NCBI RefSeq assembly: GCF_025165815.1
Contig: NZ_JAFFZE010000014.1
Coordinates: forward strand, 454,052-518,051
Source: Actinophytocola gossypii
Lineage (GTDB): Bacteria > Actinomycetota > Actinomycetes > Mycobacteriales > Pseudonocardiaceae
Direction of reading: 5' to 3'
DNA length: 64,000 bases
How positions within the stretch are numbered: the first letter of the stretch is position 1; the number at the start of each line of letters is the position of its first letter. Shown one piece after another: positions 1 to 9,552 of the stretch. The notes beneath the pieces were generated by a model. That model saw only the letters and a list, made by a program, of their open reading frames with translations, was not told the origin of the DNA and did not search any database. A program made the position numbers and the translations under genes.

Positions 1-3000
1 GCGCCTCACGCGGGCCGATGCCGAAGAACTCCGGGTCGAACTCGGCGGCGTCGTAGAGGAACCCGCCCTCGCGGGTGTAGGTGCGGCCCGGGGTGCCCGG
101 CTCCGGGTGGTAGATGCCGTCGACGTCCCAGCCTCGGTCGGTCGGCAGCTCGGACACCGCGTCCACGCCGTCGGCGAGCAGCGCCCACAGGTCCTCCGGG
201 CTCGCCACGCCACCGGGGAACCGGCAGCTCATGCCGACGATGGCGATCGGCTCGTCGACCGGGGCGGTCACCGCGGGCGCGGCCGGGGCGGGGGTGGCGG
301 CGGTGCCGAGCTTCTCCTTGAGCAGTGCGACGACCGCAGTCGGTGTCGGGTGGTCGAAGACCAGTGTCGCGGGCAGGGTGAGGCCGGTGTCGGCGCCGAG
401 CAGGTTGCGCAGCTCGACGGCGGCCAGCGAGTCGAAGCCGAGGTCGCGGAACGCGCGGCCCTCCTCGACGTCGGCCGGGTCGTCGTAGCCGAGTACGGCG
501 GCGACGTGCGTGCCGACCAGGTCGGGCAACACCCGGTCCAGTTCCGCGGCCGGCAGGTCGGCGAGCCGGGAGCGGGCGGGGGCGGCCGGCGCGCGGCGTG
601 GGGCGGGGCTGGCGAGGTCGCGCAGGAGGGCCGGGACGTCCGTGCGGGTGCGCAGGGCGGCGAGGTCGACCCGCAGCGGCACGACCGAGGGCGTGCCCGA
701 GGCGAGCGCGGCGTCGAACAGCGCGAGGCCTTCGGCGCGGGTGAGGGCGGGGGTGCCGAGCCGGGCCATCCGCCGCCGGTCGGCGTCGGTCGGCTCGCCC
801 ATGCCGGTGGTCTCGTCCCAGAGTCCCCAGGCCATCGCCGTGGCGGGCAGGCCGCGGGCGGCCCGGAGCTCGGCGAGCCGGTCGAGGAACACGTTGGCGG
901 CGGCGTAGTCGCCCTGTCCGGCGGCCAGGACGAGCCCGCCGGCCGAGGAGAACAGCACGAACGCGGCCAGGTCGAGGTGCGCGGTCAGCTCGTGCAGGTG
1001 CCAGGCGGCGGCCGCCTTGGGCTCGAACGCGGCGGCGACCGCGTCCGGGGTGAGCGTGTCGACCAGGCCGCCGCCCGCGGTGCCGGCCGCGTGCACCACG
1101 GCGGTCAGCGGGGTGGGGAGGTCGGCGAGCAGGCTGGCGAGCGCGTCCCGGTCGGCGACGTCGCAGGCCACGGCCCGGACGGTGGCGCCGGCCTCGGTCA
1201 GCTCGTCGACCAGGGCGGCGGCGCCGGGGGCGGCCGGGCCGCGGCGGCTGGCGAGCACCAGGTGCCGGACGCCGTGCCGGGTGACCAGGTGCCGGGCGAC
1301 CAGCGCGCCGAGCCCGCCGGTGCCGCCGGTGACCAGGACGGTGCCGTCCGGGTCGAGCGTCCTGGTGTCCACTTCGGAGGGTGTGGTGCGGACGAGCCTG
1401 GGCACCAGCACGACGCCGTCGCGGACGGCGGTCTCCGGCTCCCCGGAGGCGATGGCGGCGGCCAGGCCGGTGTCGTCGTCGTCCAGGTCGACGAGGGCGA
1501 ACCGGCCGGGGTGTTCCTCCTGGGCGGCGCGCACGAGACCCCAGACGGATGCGTGGACCAGCGCCGGCTCGGGGTGGTGGACGGCGCGCCGGGTGGTCAC
1601 CACCAGGCGGGTGTCGCGGGACCGTTCGTCGGCGAGCCGGCCGCGGATCGCGGCGAGTACCGCCGTGGTCGCGGCCAGCGCGTCGGCGGGGACGTCGCCG
1701 GTCGCGGGGTCGGGCACGGGGAACACCACGGTGTCGGGCACCGGTTCGTCCGACAGGGTGGCGGGAATCCAGTCGACCCGGTACAGGGGGTCGGCGGTGA
1801 GCTGCCCGGCCGACACCGGTCGGGACACCAGGGACTCGACGGTCAGCACGGGACGGCCGGTCTCGTCGGCCATGGTCATCGCGGACACCTCGTCGCCGCG
1901 CAGGCGGGTGATCCGGACGCGCAGCGTGCCGGCGCCCGGCGCGTGCAGGGCGACGCCCTTCCAGACGAACGGGAGCAGGGTCGGGCCGCCGGCGAGCAGG
2001 TCGGCGTGCATGGCGGCGTCGAGCAGGGCCGGGTGCACGCCGAACGGGGCCGCCTGGCCGGCCGGCAGGGTGACCTCGGCGAACACCTCGTCGGCCCGGC
2101 GCCACGCGGCGCGCAGGCCCTGGAACGCGGGCCCGTAGTCGTAGCCGCGGTCGGCGAGCAGCGCGTACGCGTCGCCGACGGGGATCTCCTCGGCGCCGGC
2201 CGGAGGCCATTCGGTGAGGGCGGCGGCGGGGGTGGCGTCGGTGGTCAGGCTGCCGGTGGCGTGTCTGGTCCAGGCGGCGTCGGCGGGGGCGTGTTCGGGC
2301 CGGGAGTACACCGACACCGGGCAGCGTCCGTCGGTGGGGGCGCCGACGACGACCTGCACCGCGACCGGGGTGCGCTCGTCGAGGGTCAGTGGGGCGTGCA
2401 GGGTCAGCTCGTCGACGACCGGGTGTCCGACCTGTTCGCCCGCGCGCAGCGCCAGCTCGACGAACGCGGTGCCGGGCAACAGGATCGTGCCGAGCACCAC
2501 GTGGTCGGCCAACCACGGCTGCGCGTCGACCGAGAGCCGCCCGGTCAGCACGGCACCGTCGTCGGCCAGCGGGAGCGCGGCGCCGAGCACGGGGTGGCCG
2601 GTGCGGGCGTGCCCGGCGGCCGGTTCGGCGTCCAGCCAGAACCGGCGACGCTGGAACGGGTAGGTCGGCAGGTCGACACGGCGGGCCGGGCCGAACAACG
2701 CGGACCAGTCCACGCCGATCCCCCGCGCGTGCAGGTGGGCGACGGCCGACATCAGCTCACGGGTCTCCGGCCTGCCGCGGCGGGTGGTCGCGACGAACGC
2801 GTGGTCCCCGTCGACGCAGCCGGGGCCGAGCGCGGTCAGCGCGGCGTCGGGGCCGAGTTCGAGGAACGTGGTCGAGCCGTCCTCGGCCAGCGTGCGCACG
2901 GCGTCGTGGAATCGGACGGGTTCGCGGACCTGCCGGACCCAGTAGTCCGGGTCGGCCACCGACGACACCAGCGGGATTTGGGGCTCGTGGTAGGTCACGG

Positions 3001-5362
3001 ACTCGGCGACGGTGCGGAACTCGTCGAGCATCGGGTCCATCAGCGGCGAGTGGAACGCGTGCGACACCCGCAACCGCGTGTGGCGGCACCCCAATCGCTC
3101 CACCACCGCCATGACCTCGGCCTCGACCCCGGAGACCACCACCGACTCCGGCCCGTTCACCGCCGCGACCGCAACCCCGTCGGTCAACAACGGCAACACG
3201 TCCGGCGCGAGCCCCCACGACTCCAGGAGCCGGTACAGCGCCACCTCGACCGCGAACAACGCCGGCTGGGCGTGCCCGGTGCGGTCCAGCGGCTCTGGGT
3301 CGTCGCCGAACAGCACGTCCCGCAGCGGGCGGTCCAGGTGCACGTCCAGCTCGTCGGCCACCTCGTCGAAGGCCGCCGCGTACGCGGGGAACGCCTGGTA
3401 CAGCCCTCGGCCCGCGCCGAGCCGCTGGGCGCCCTGCCCGGTGAACAGGAACGCGGTCCGCCCGCCGGTCCTGGCGACCGGGGTGGTGCCGTCGGCGATC
3501 GCCCGCAGCCCGCGCTCGGCCTCGGCACGGTCGGCGGCCACCACGACCGCGCGGTGGTCGAGCGACGCCCTGGTCGCGGCCAGCGTGGCCGCCACGTCCA
3601 CCAGGGACTCCGCGCCGGCCACGACCGGCGCGAGCTGCGCGGCCCGTGCCCGCAACGCGGGCTCGCTCCTGGCGGAGAGCACCACCGGCACCGGACCGGA
3701 CGGCTCCTGGCCGGGCGTTGGCGACGGCTCGGGGTCGCCCTCCTCGATGATCACGTGCGCGTTGGTGCCGCTCACGCCGAACGACGACACCCCGGCCCGT
3801 CTCGGGCGGTCGCCGGCCGGCCACGCGCGGGCCTCGGTCAGCAGCTCCACCGCGCCGGCGGACCAGTCGACCCGGGAGGTGGGGCGGTCGACGTGCAGGG
3901 TCCTCGGCAGCAGGTCGTGCCGCATGGCGAGCAGCATCTTGAGCACCCCGGCCGCGCCGGCGGCGGCCTGGGCGTGCCCGAGGTTGGACTTCACCGAGCC
4001 GAGCCACAGCGGCTCCGCCCGGTCCCGGCCGTACCCGGCGAGCAGCGCCCGCGCCTCGATCGGGTCGCCGAGCCGGGTTCCGGTGCCGTGCGCCTCCACC
4101 GCGTCCACGTCCCGCGCGGTCAGCCCGGCGTCGGCGAGCGCGGCGGCGATCACCCGTTCCTGGGCGGGTCCGCTCGGCGCGGTCAGCCCGTTGGACGCGC
4201 CGTCGGAGTTGATGGCGGTGCCGCGCACCACGGCCAGCACCCGGTGCCCGTTGCGGCGCGCGTCGGACAGCCGCTCCAGCACGAAGACGCCGACGCCCTC
4301 GGCGAACCCGGTGCCGTCGGCGGCGTCGGCGAACGGCTTGCACCGGCCGTCCGGGGCCAGTCCGCGCTGGCGGCTGAAGGCGGTGAACACCCCGGGACCG
4401 CCGAGCACCGCGACGCCGCCGGCCAGCGCCAGCGACGCCTCGCCGGCCCGCAGCGCCCGGCAGGCCAGGTGCAGGGCGACCAGCGAGCCGGAGCAGGCGG
4501 TGTCGACGGTCAGGGTCGGGCCCTCCAGGCCCAGGCTGTAGGCGACGCGGCCGGACACGACGCTCGGCGCGTTCCCGGCGAGCAGGTAGCCGTCGAGCCC
4601 GGCGGGCGCCTCGTACAGCCGGGGCCCGTACTCCTGCGGCTCGGCGCCGACGAACACGCCGGTCGCGGTGCCGCGCAACGAGGCCGGGTCGATGCCGGCG
4701 CGCTCCAGCGCCTCCCACGAGGTCTCCAGCACGAGCCGCTGCTGCGGGTCCATCGCGGACGCCTCACGCGGGCCGATGCCGAAGAAGTCGGCGTCGAACT
4801 CCGCCGCGGTGTCCAGGAAGCCGCCGTGCCGCACGTAGCTGGTGCCCGGCCGGTCCGGGTCCGGGTCGTACAGGGACGCCAGGTCCCAGCCCCGGTCGGT
4901 CGGGAACTCGTCGAGCACGTGCACGCCGTCGCGCACGACCCGCCACAGGTCGTCCGGAGTGGACACGCCGCCCGGGTACCGGCAGCCGACGCCGACGATC
5001 GCGATCGGCTCGTCGGCCGCCGCACGTGCGGCGGGTGCGGGGGCGGCTGGGATGTCGCCGAACCAGGTGGCGAGCAGCAGGCGGGCCACGGCGTCGGGGG
5101 TGGGGTGGTCGAAGACCAGGGTGACCGGCAGGTCGAGCCCGGTGTCCCCGGTGAGCCGCGCGTGCAGCTCGACCGCGGCGAGGGAGTCGAACCCCAGCTC
5201 CTGGAACGGAACCGTCACGTCCACAGTGGACCGCACGCCGATGACCGAGAGCACCTCGGCGGTGCGGCCGGCCACCAGGTCGAGCACCCGCCGGTGCCGC
5301 TCGGCCGCTGGCAACCCGGCGAGCGATGCCGGGAAGCCGCTCGAGGTGCCGGTGGTGTTCAT
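1..5362 (-). CDS. PKS1: loading ACP plus extension module 1 and start of module 2 (runs off left edge)
   Basis: This is a type I modular polyketide synthase read from an ATG at 5362 with an AGGAG-type ribosome site just upstream, and it is open to base 1 (1787 codons seen). Order: an N-terminal ACP (GFDSL, Ser about 60), KS (TACSGS Cys about 290, EAHGTGT and NLGH histidines present), AT, DH ([10 protein letters not shown], His about 950), KR (Ser, Tyr and Lys present, Tyr about 1484), ACP (Ser about 1644), and the start of a second KS from about residue 1700. An N-terminal ACP with no KS or AT before it is the arrangement of VinP1, which receives an aminoacyl starter from a trans-acyltransferase; this is inferred here from the neighbouring starter genes. 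The AT is abnormal: the sequence passes from WGLAPD directly to VLPLLTDG, so about 50 residues carrying GHSxG and the carboxylate-binding Arg are missing in frame. It lies 23 bp behind the P450 gene in the starter operon. Confidence 0.93.
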   Translation of the reverse strand, partial: MNTTGTSSGFPASLAGLPAAERHRRVLDLVAGRTAEVLSVIGVRSTVDVTVPFQELGFDSLAAVELHARLTGDTGLDLPVTLVFDHPTPDAVARLLLATWFGDIPAAPAPAARAAADEPIAIVGVGCRYPGGVSTPDDLWRVVRDGVHVLDEFPTDRGWDLASLYDPDPDRPGTSYVRHGGFLDTAAEFDADFFGIGPREASAMDPQQRLVLETSWEALERAGIDPASLRGTATGVFVGAEPQEYGPRLYEAPAGLDGYLLAGNAPSVVSGRVAYSLGLEGPTLTVDTACSGSLVALHLACRALRAGEASLALAGGVAVLGGPGVFTAFSRQRGLAPDGRCKPFADAADGTGFAEGVGVFVLERLSDARRNGHRVLAVVRGTAINSDGASNGLTAPSGPAQERVIAAALADAGLTARDVDAVEAHGTGTRLGDPIEARALLAGYGRDRAEPLWLGSVKSNLGHAQAAAGAAGVLKMLLAMRHDLLPRTLHVDRPTSRVDWSAGAVELLTEARAWPAGDRPRRAGVSSFGVSGTNAHVIIEEGDPEPSPTPGQEPSGPVPVVLSARSEPALRARAAQLAPVVAGAESLVDVAATLAATRASLDHRAVVVAADRAEAERGLRAIADGTTPVARTGGRTAFLFTGQGAQRLGAGRGLYQAFPAYAAAFDEVADELDVHLDRPLRDVLFGDDPEPLDRTGHAQPALFAVEVALYRLLESWGLAPDVLPLLTDGVAVAAVNGPESVVVSGVEAEVMAVVERLGCRHTRLRVSHAFHSPLMDPMLDEFRTVAESVTYHEPQIPLVSSVADPDYWVRQVREPVRFHDAVRTLAEDGSTTFLELGPDAALTALGPGCVDGDHAFVATTRRGRPETRELMSAVAHLHARGIGVDWSALFGPARRVDLPTYPFQRRRFWLDAEPAAGHARTGHPVLGAALPLADDGAVLTGRLSVDAQPWLADHVVLGTILLPGTAFVELALRAGEQVGHPVVDELTLHAPLTLDERTPVAVQVVVGAPTDGRCPVSVYSRPEHAPADAAWTRHATGSLTTDATPAAALTEWPPAGAEEIPVGDAYALLADRGYDYGPAFQGLRAAWRRADEVFAEVTLPAGQAAPFGVHPALLDAAMHADLLAGGPTLLPFVWKGVALHAPGAGTLRVRITRLRGDEVSAMTMADETGRPVLTVESLVSRPVSAGQLTADPLYRVDWIPATLSDEPVPDTVVFPVPDPATGDVPADALAATTAVLAAIRGRLADERSRDTRLVVTTRRAVHHPEPALVHASVWGLVRAAQEEHPGRFALVDLDDDDTGLAAAIASGEPETAVRDGVVLVPRLVRTTPSEVDTRTLDPDGTVLVTGGTGGLGALVARHLVTRHGVRHLVLASRRGPAAPGAAALVDELTEAGATVRAVACDVADRDALASLLADLPTPLTAVVHAAGTAGGGLVDTLTPDAVAAAFEPKAAAAWHLHELTAHLDLAAFVLFSSAGGLVLAAGQGDYAAANVFLDRLAELRAARGLPATAMAWGLWDETTGMGEPTDADRRRMARLGTPALTRAEGLALFDAALASGTPSVVPLRVDLAALRTRTDVPALLRDLASPAPRRAPAAPARSRLADLPAAELDRVLPDLVGTHVAAVLGYDDPADVEEGRAFRDLGFDSLAAVELRNLLGADTGLTLPATLVFDHPTPTAVVALLKEKLGTAATPAPAAPAVTAPVDEPIAIVGMSCRFPGGVASPEDLWALLADGVDAVSELPTDRGWDVDGIYHPEPGTPGRTYTREGGFLYDAAEFDPEFFGIGPREA
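3096..3168. repeat. 73-bp exact block shared by the ATs of PKS1 and PKS-C
   Basis: Bases 3096-3168 are identical to 34420-34492. Both encode the AT segment around [23 protein letters not shown]. The neighbouring bases (about 3025-3074) also match PKS-C almost perfectly. The block sits directly beside the deletion in the PKS1 AT, which suggests gene conversion between modules. Confidence 0.85.
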
Positions 5363-5385
5363 CCGCGCTCCTTCAGCTCAGGTAC

Positions 5386-6576
5386 TCACCAGGTGATCGG
5401 CAGGACTTCCGGGCCACGCACGATCACGCCGAACTTCCAGCGGATCCCGTCCGCCACCCCGAGGTCGGGGAACCGGGTCAGCAGGGCGCCGAGCGACTCC
5501 TGCAGCTCCAGCCTGGCCAGCTGCGCGCCCATGCAGAGGTGCGGGCCGAACCCGAACGTCACGTGCGGGTTCGTCGCCCGGGTGAGGTCGAGCCGGTCCG
5601 GGTCCGCGAACACCTCCGGGTCGCGGTTGGCGGCGGCGAGCGACGGCAGCACCGGCTCCCCCGCCCGCACCAGCACCCCGGACAGCTCGACGTCCTCCAG
5701 CGCGTACCTGGCGAACATCGCCGCCGTGTTGATCGGCACGAACCGCAGCAGCTCCTCCACCGCGGACGGCATCAGCTCCGGCCGGGCACGCAGCCGCGCC
5801 AGCGACTCCGGGTGCTTCAGCAGCGCGTGCACGAACCCGGGCAGCGCGGAGGACACCGTCTCGGTGCCGGCGGTCAGCAGGCCCGCTCCGGCGAGGTCGA
5901 TCAGCTCGGTCTCGGTCAGCTTGTCGCCGTCGTCCCGGGAGCGAACCAGCGCGCCGAGCAGGTCGTCGGTCGGCCGCCTGCGGCGCTGCGCGACCAGCTC
6001 GGCGATGTAGGCGTCCATCTCCGGGCCGAGCGTGGCGACCACGTCGCCCATCGCGGACTCGTCGTTGGTGAACGCCTCGGTCCACCTGGTGAACTTCGGG
6101 TAGTCCTCGACCGGGACGCCGAGCAGCCCGCAGATGACGGTCACCGGCAGCGGGCGGGCGAAGTGCTCGACCAGGTCGACCGGCTGGCCGAGGGCGACCA
6201 TGCCGTCGATCAGCTCGGTGGCCAGATCCCGCACCTGGGCCCGCATCTTCTCCACCCGGCGCGCGGTGAACGCCTTCATCGCGAGCTTGCGCAGCCGGGT
6301 GTGGTCGGGCGGGTCCATGCCCATGATGCCGTCGTTCATGTTCTCCACCCGCAGCCGCGGCTGGTCCAGCCCCTGTGCGACCGCGCGGCTGAACCGCTTG
6401 TCGGACAACACGGTTCGCACGTCCTGGTGCCGGGTCACCAGCCACGCCGGCTCGCCGTGCGGGAGCTGGACGCGGCTCACCGGCTCGGTGCGGCGCAGCG
6501 TCGCGTACATCGGGGCCACCTCGGCCTCGACGGTGTCGAACGGGTACCGGCGGACTTCGCGGTCGACGGTGGTCAT
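5386..6576 (-). CDS. cytochrome P450 monooxygenase
   Basis: This 396-residue protein has the features of an active soluble bacterial P450: an I-helix AGTET (about residues 236-240), an EELLR ExxR motif and a heme loop FGFGPHLCMG with the cysteine ligand at about residue 347. It would hydroxylate or epoxidise the macrolactam or an intermediate, using separate redox partners. Its start overlaps the stop of the mutase E gene by 4 bp and PKS1 follows 23 bp later, so it belongs to the starter operon. The substrate cannot be told from the sequence. It is distinct from the heme-less P450-like helper at 52164-53414. Confidence 0.93.
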   Translation of the reverse strand: MTTVDREVRRYPFDTVEAEVAPMYATLRRTEPVSRVQLPHGEPAWLVTRHQDVRTVLSDKRFSRAVAQGLDQPRLRVENMNDGIMGMDPPDHTRLRKLAMKAFTARRVEKMRAQVRDLATELIDGMVALGQPVDLVEHFARPLPVTVICGLLGVPVEDYPKFTRWTEAFTNDESAMGDVVATLGPEMDAYIAELVAQRRRRPTDDLLGALVRSRDDGDKLTETELIDLAGAGLLTAGTETVSSALPGFVHALLKHPESLARLRARPELMPSAVEELLRFVPINTAAMFARYALEDVELSGVLVRAGEPVLPSLAAANRDPEVFADPDRLDLTRATNPHVTFGFGPHLCMGAQLARLELQESLGALLTRFPDLGVADGIRWKFGVIVRGPEVLPITW

Positions 6577-7871
6577 CGGAGCTCCAGAATCGGTTCGGGT
6601 GCGCTCTCCTCGAAGCTGTCGAACTTCCGCCGCACGTAGCCGAGCGCGTCCATCAGGCCGGCGGAGGTCACCTGCCGGGACCGGCGGCGTGGAACCAGGT
6701 GGCCGATCGGCATCAGGCCCGGGTCGGCCCAGCGCAGCGTGCCGTCGCGGTCCAGGTAGCTGCGGGTGCGGCCCAGGTTGTCCGGGTGCCGGCAGTACGG
6801 GACGTCGAGGTAGCCGCGCTTGACGCTGTGCAGCAGCGCCCGCCCGAGGTCCTGGTCGACGTCGCGGACCGCGTCCACGATCGCGCGGGCCTGCTGGTAG
6901 GTCTCGGAGTCCGCGCCCGGGTCGGCCAGCGGCTCCGCCGGCCGGATCTGCCGGGTCGCCGCGTGGGTGAGCGCGTCGACGTTCTCCGCGATCGTGGGGA
7001 TCCGCTCGGACTCGGCGACGGTCTTAACGATCAGCCGCTCCGCGCCGGTCGCCCTGGCCAGCTCCGCGGCGGCGGTGAGCAGCCGGCGCGCCCCGCGCGG
7101 GGTCACCGGGTACAGGCCCATGTAGGCGTAGACGACGACGTGCCAGTCCGTGTCGGGCAGCAGCTCGGCGCACAGCCGGCGCAGCGCGAACACGGCCTCC
7201 TGGTCCTGCACCGGGTTCGCCTGCTGGGCGTAGCTGACCGCGATGCCGCGCACCCCGCGCGACCGGAAGAACAGCGCCTCCAGCACGCTCAGCGCGACCA
7301 GCAGGCCGGGCGGGCACAGCTGCCCCATCATGCAGCCGCCGAAGGTCTCCAGGTTCGGCTCGACCGGCAGGTGCTCCCGCAGGTGGGCGAACAGCTCGCA
7401 GCAGCGGGACCACTCGCGTACCGACTCCTCGAGCGGCACCCGGCCGTAGGGCAGGCAGTAGGACACCGGGCCGCCCTCGGTCGCGTCCAGCCCGGCGGCG
7501 ACGAGCGCGGCGAAGATGTGGCTCGGAGTGGCCGAGCCGTGCCGCACCTGCACCGGGAAGCCGGCGTCCCGGACGCCGGCGAGCATCGCGCGGGTGGTGC
7601 CGAGCGGGTGGCTGGCGATCGGGTAGCCGTTCAGGTCGGACCCGGCGGCGAGGGCGCGCTCCACCGCGGCCAGATCGCCGATCCTGGTGTAGCTGTCGAG
7701 GGTGAGCGTGCCGACGGTGGTGGCCGGCGCGGTCTTCGTGGCGACCAGCCCGGCCCGCATCCGTTCCGGTAGGCCGAAGCCCATCCTCGGCTGCACGACG
7801 AGTTCGCCCGCGTCGTGCGCGCGCCGGACGAAGTCGTGCAGGCCGATCCGGTCGGTGAGGATCGCGGTCAT
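6573..7871 (-). CDS. glutamate mutase (methylaspartate mutase) E subunit, VinI-like
   Basis: The 432-residue protein resembles the large, substrate-binding subunit of adenosylcobalamin-dependent glutamate mutase (MutE, VinI), with stretches such as FGGCMMGQLCPP, SYAQQANPVQD and YAYMGLYP. With the small subunit encoded just upstream it should convert L-glutamate to 3-methylaspartate, the precursor of the 3-aminoisobutyrate starter in vicenistatin. The ATG at 7871 overlaps the stop of the small-subunit gene by 4 bp, indicating translational coupling. It is somewhat shorter than the clostridial enzyme (about 480 residues). The family assignment is strong; the exact methylaspartate role is inferred from the complete neighbouring cassette. 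Confidence 0.9.
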   Translation of the reverse strand: MTAILTDRIGLHDFVRRAHDAGELVVQPRMGFGLPERMRAGLVATKTAPATTVGTLTLDSYTRIGDLAAVERALAAGSDLNGYPIASHPLGTTRAMLAGVRDAGFPVQVRHGSATPSHIFAALVAAGLDATEGGPVSYCLPYGRVPLEESVREWSRCCELFAHLREHLPVEPNLETFGGCMMGQLCPPGLLVALSVLEALFFRSRGVRGIAVSYAQQANPVQDQEAVFALRRLCAELLPDTDWHVVVYAYMGLYPVTPRGARRLLTAAAELARATGAERLIVKTVAESERIPTIAENVDALTHAATRQIRPAEPLADPGADSETYQQARAIVDAVRDVDQDLGRALLHSVKRGYLDVPYCRHPDNLGRTRSYLDRDGTLRWADPGLMPIGHLVPRRRSRQVTSAGLMDALGYVRRKFDSFEESAPEPILELR

Positions 7872-8335
7872 CGGGCCGCCCTCACCGGCAGTGCTCGCAG
7901 GAAACCGCGGAAGGACGCGACCGCGTCGGCGTGCTCCTCGAACACCGCGTCGCAGCCCGCGGCGACCAGTTCGTCGCGCTGTCCGGCGGTCAGGCCGCCC
8001 GCGACGCCGAGCTTGCCGCCGATCGCGACCGGCAGCGCGGCGAGCGGGGTGTGCTCGCGCAGCCGGCGGACGACCCGGGCGCCGTCGGCGTAGCCGTGCC
8101 CGTTGACGCTGCTCAGCACGAGCACGTCCGGGACGTGGTCGAGGCACTCGGCGACCAGCAGGTCGTCCGGCACGCATGGCCCGAGGTTGGTGACCAGGAA
8201 GCCCAGCTCGTCGAGCAACAGCTCCAGGAACACGAGGTTCCAGGTGTGCGCGTCCGAGGACAGCCCACTCACAATGGCTGTGGGCCGCCGCGATGACGGC
8301 ACCGGCGCCGGGTTCAGCCGAGCCAGCTCACTCAC
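7868..8335 (-). CDS. glutamate mutase S subunit, B12-binding, VinH-like
   Basis: This small protein (155 residues, GTG start) is the cobalamin-binding subunit. Residues 28-33 read DAHTWN where the B12-binding motif is normally DxHxxG. The cobalt-ligating histidine (about His30) is present but the final Gly is Asn. A downstream LSSVNGHG and a GGKLG turn (about 107-111) match the Rossmann-like B12 fold. It overlaps the decarboxylase stop by 4 bp (GTGA) and the E-subunit start by 4 bp, so the two mutase subunits are made together. It should form the active site with the E subunit for carbon-skeleton rearrangement of glutamate. Confidence 0.9.
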   Translation of the reverse strand: MSELARLNPAPVPSSRRPTAIVSGLSSDAHTWNLVFLELLLDELGFLVTNLGPCVPDDLLVAECLDHVPDVLVLSSVNGHGYADGARVVRRLREHTPLAALPVAIGGKLGVAGGLTAGQRDELVAAGCDAVFEEHADAVASFRGFLRALPVRAAR

Positions 8336-9552
8336 GCGGGCTCCCCGTAGGAGCGGTGGTACTCCAACCGCGACACCGACACCACCTCGGTGCCGCGCAC
8401 CACGACCTCGGCGGGCGCGGGGCGGCCGAGGAAGGCCAGCAGGCTCGCGGTCGGGCCGTAGGCACCCGCGTTGGGGATCTCCAGCACGTCGCCGGTGCGC
8501 AGTGCGGGTACCTCGACCTCCCGGCCGAGCACGTCACCCGGAGTGCACAGTGGACCGACGAGGCTCGCCGTTTCGGTCGGTGTCTCGCCGTCCAGGCGGA
8601 CCGCGGCCGGCAGCAGCCGACCCAGTCCGGACATGCCGCCGAAGGTGTTGATGCCGCCGTCGAGGATGACGAACCGCCTGCCCCGGCTCTCCTTGACGTT
8701 CACCACGCCGCACAGCAGAGTGCCGCTGTCGCCGACCAGGTAGCGGCCCGACTCGCAGGCGATCCTCGGGCCGCCCTGGCGCCACCCGGAGAAGTAGGTG
8801 TCCAGCTCGTTCTCCAGCTCCACCCGCAGCTTCTCGTACTCGGCGCGGCTGCCGGGAACCGCGTACGGCGCGGAGAAGCCGCCGCCGATGTCGAGCAGCC
8901 GCAGCGGCAGGCCGAGCTCCTCGTGCAGCTGGGCGGCGAGCGAGATCGTGTGCTGGAACTCGGCGGTCAGGCTCGCCTCGTCCTTCGCGTTGCTCAGCGG
9001 GAAGAAGTGCGCGCCGGCGATCCTGGTGCCGGGCACCGACGACAGCTCGCCGAGCAGTGCCGGCAGCGTCTCGCTGTCGATGCCGAACTGGGACGGCGCG
9101 CCGGTCATCCGAATGCTCGTGGTGGCCCGCGCCGACGCGCTGTTGATCCGCAGCACACCGTCGGCGACCACTCCGTGCCGGCTCGCCACCGCGCCGATGC
9201 GCCGCAGGTCGCCGAGCGACTCGACGGAGAACGTGCGCACACCGCGCTCGATCGCCTCGTGCAGCTCGCCGGTCGTCTTGCCGGGTCCGGTGTAGAGGCA
9301 GCCCGCCGGGTCGAAGCCGGCGGCGAGCGCGGCGGCCAGCTCGCCGGTGGAGCTGATCTCGGCGCGCACCCGGCCGTCGCCGCGGACCGCGCGGGCCACC
9401 TCGGGGTGCGGGTTCGCCTTCACGGCGTAGAACAGGTCGACCTCGTCGGGCAGCGTCGCCAGCAGGTCCCGGCGAGCCGCCGCCACGCGGTCGAGGTCGT
9501 AGACGTAGAGCGGGGTGCCGTAGCGCTCGGCCAGCTCGGTGTACCACGTCAT
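8332..9552 (-). CDS. PLP-dependent fold-III decarboxylase, VinO-like
   Basis: The protein (406 residues) belongs to the diaminopimelate/ornithine decarboxylase family. The PLP lysine lies in FYAVKANPHP (Lys45), the glycine-rich phosphate loop is DIGGGFS, and the catalytic cysteine is probably in VGPLCTPGD (about residue 335). In vicenistatin biosynthesis VinO decarboxylates 3-methylaspartyl-ACP to 3-aminoisobutyryl-ACP, and the same step is inferred here because the gene is fused by 4-bp overlaps to the ligase before it and the mutase after it. A free amino-acid substrate is possible but less likely in this context. Confidence 0.9.
   Translation of the reverse strand: MTWYTELAERYGTPLYVYDLDRVAAARRDLLATLPDEVDLFYAVKANPHPEVARAVRGDGRVRAEISSTGELAAALAAGFDPAGCLYTGPGKTTGELHEAIERGVRTFSVESLGDLRRIGAVASRHGVVADGVLRINSASARATTSIRMTGAPSQFGIDSETLPALLGELSSVPGTRIAGAHFFPLSNAKDEASLTAEFQHTISLAAQLHEELGLPLRLLDIGGGFSAPYAVPGSRAEYEKLRVELENELDTYFSGWRQGGPRIACESGRYLVGDSGTLLCGVVNVKESRGRRFVILDGGINTFGGMSGLGRLLPAAVRLDGETPTETASLVGPLCTPGDVLGREVEVPALRTGDVLEIPNAGAYGPTASLLAFLGRPAPAEVVVRGTEVVSVSRLEYHRSYGEPA

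Noticed and set aside
3012..3600. A frameshift as the cause of the abnormal PKS1 acyltransferase
   Set aside because: The reading frame is the same on both sides of the junction, and normal AT sequence continues on both sides. Only an internal segment is missing.
6..4718. Long alternative minus-strand frames in PKS1
   Set aside because: The frame starting at 5362 carries all ACP, KS, DH and KR motifs without interruption to base 1, so the other frames are shadows.
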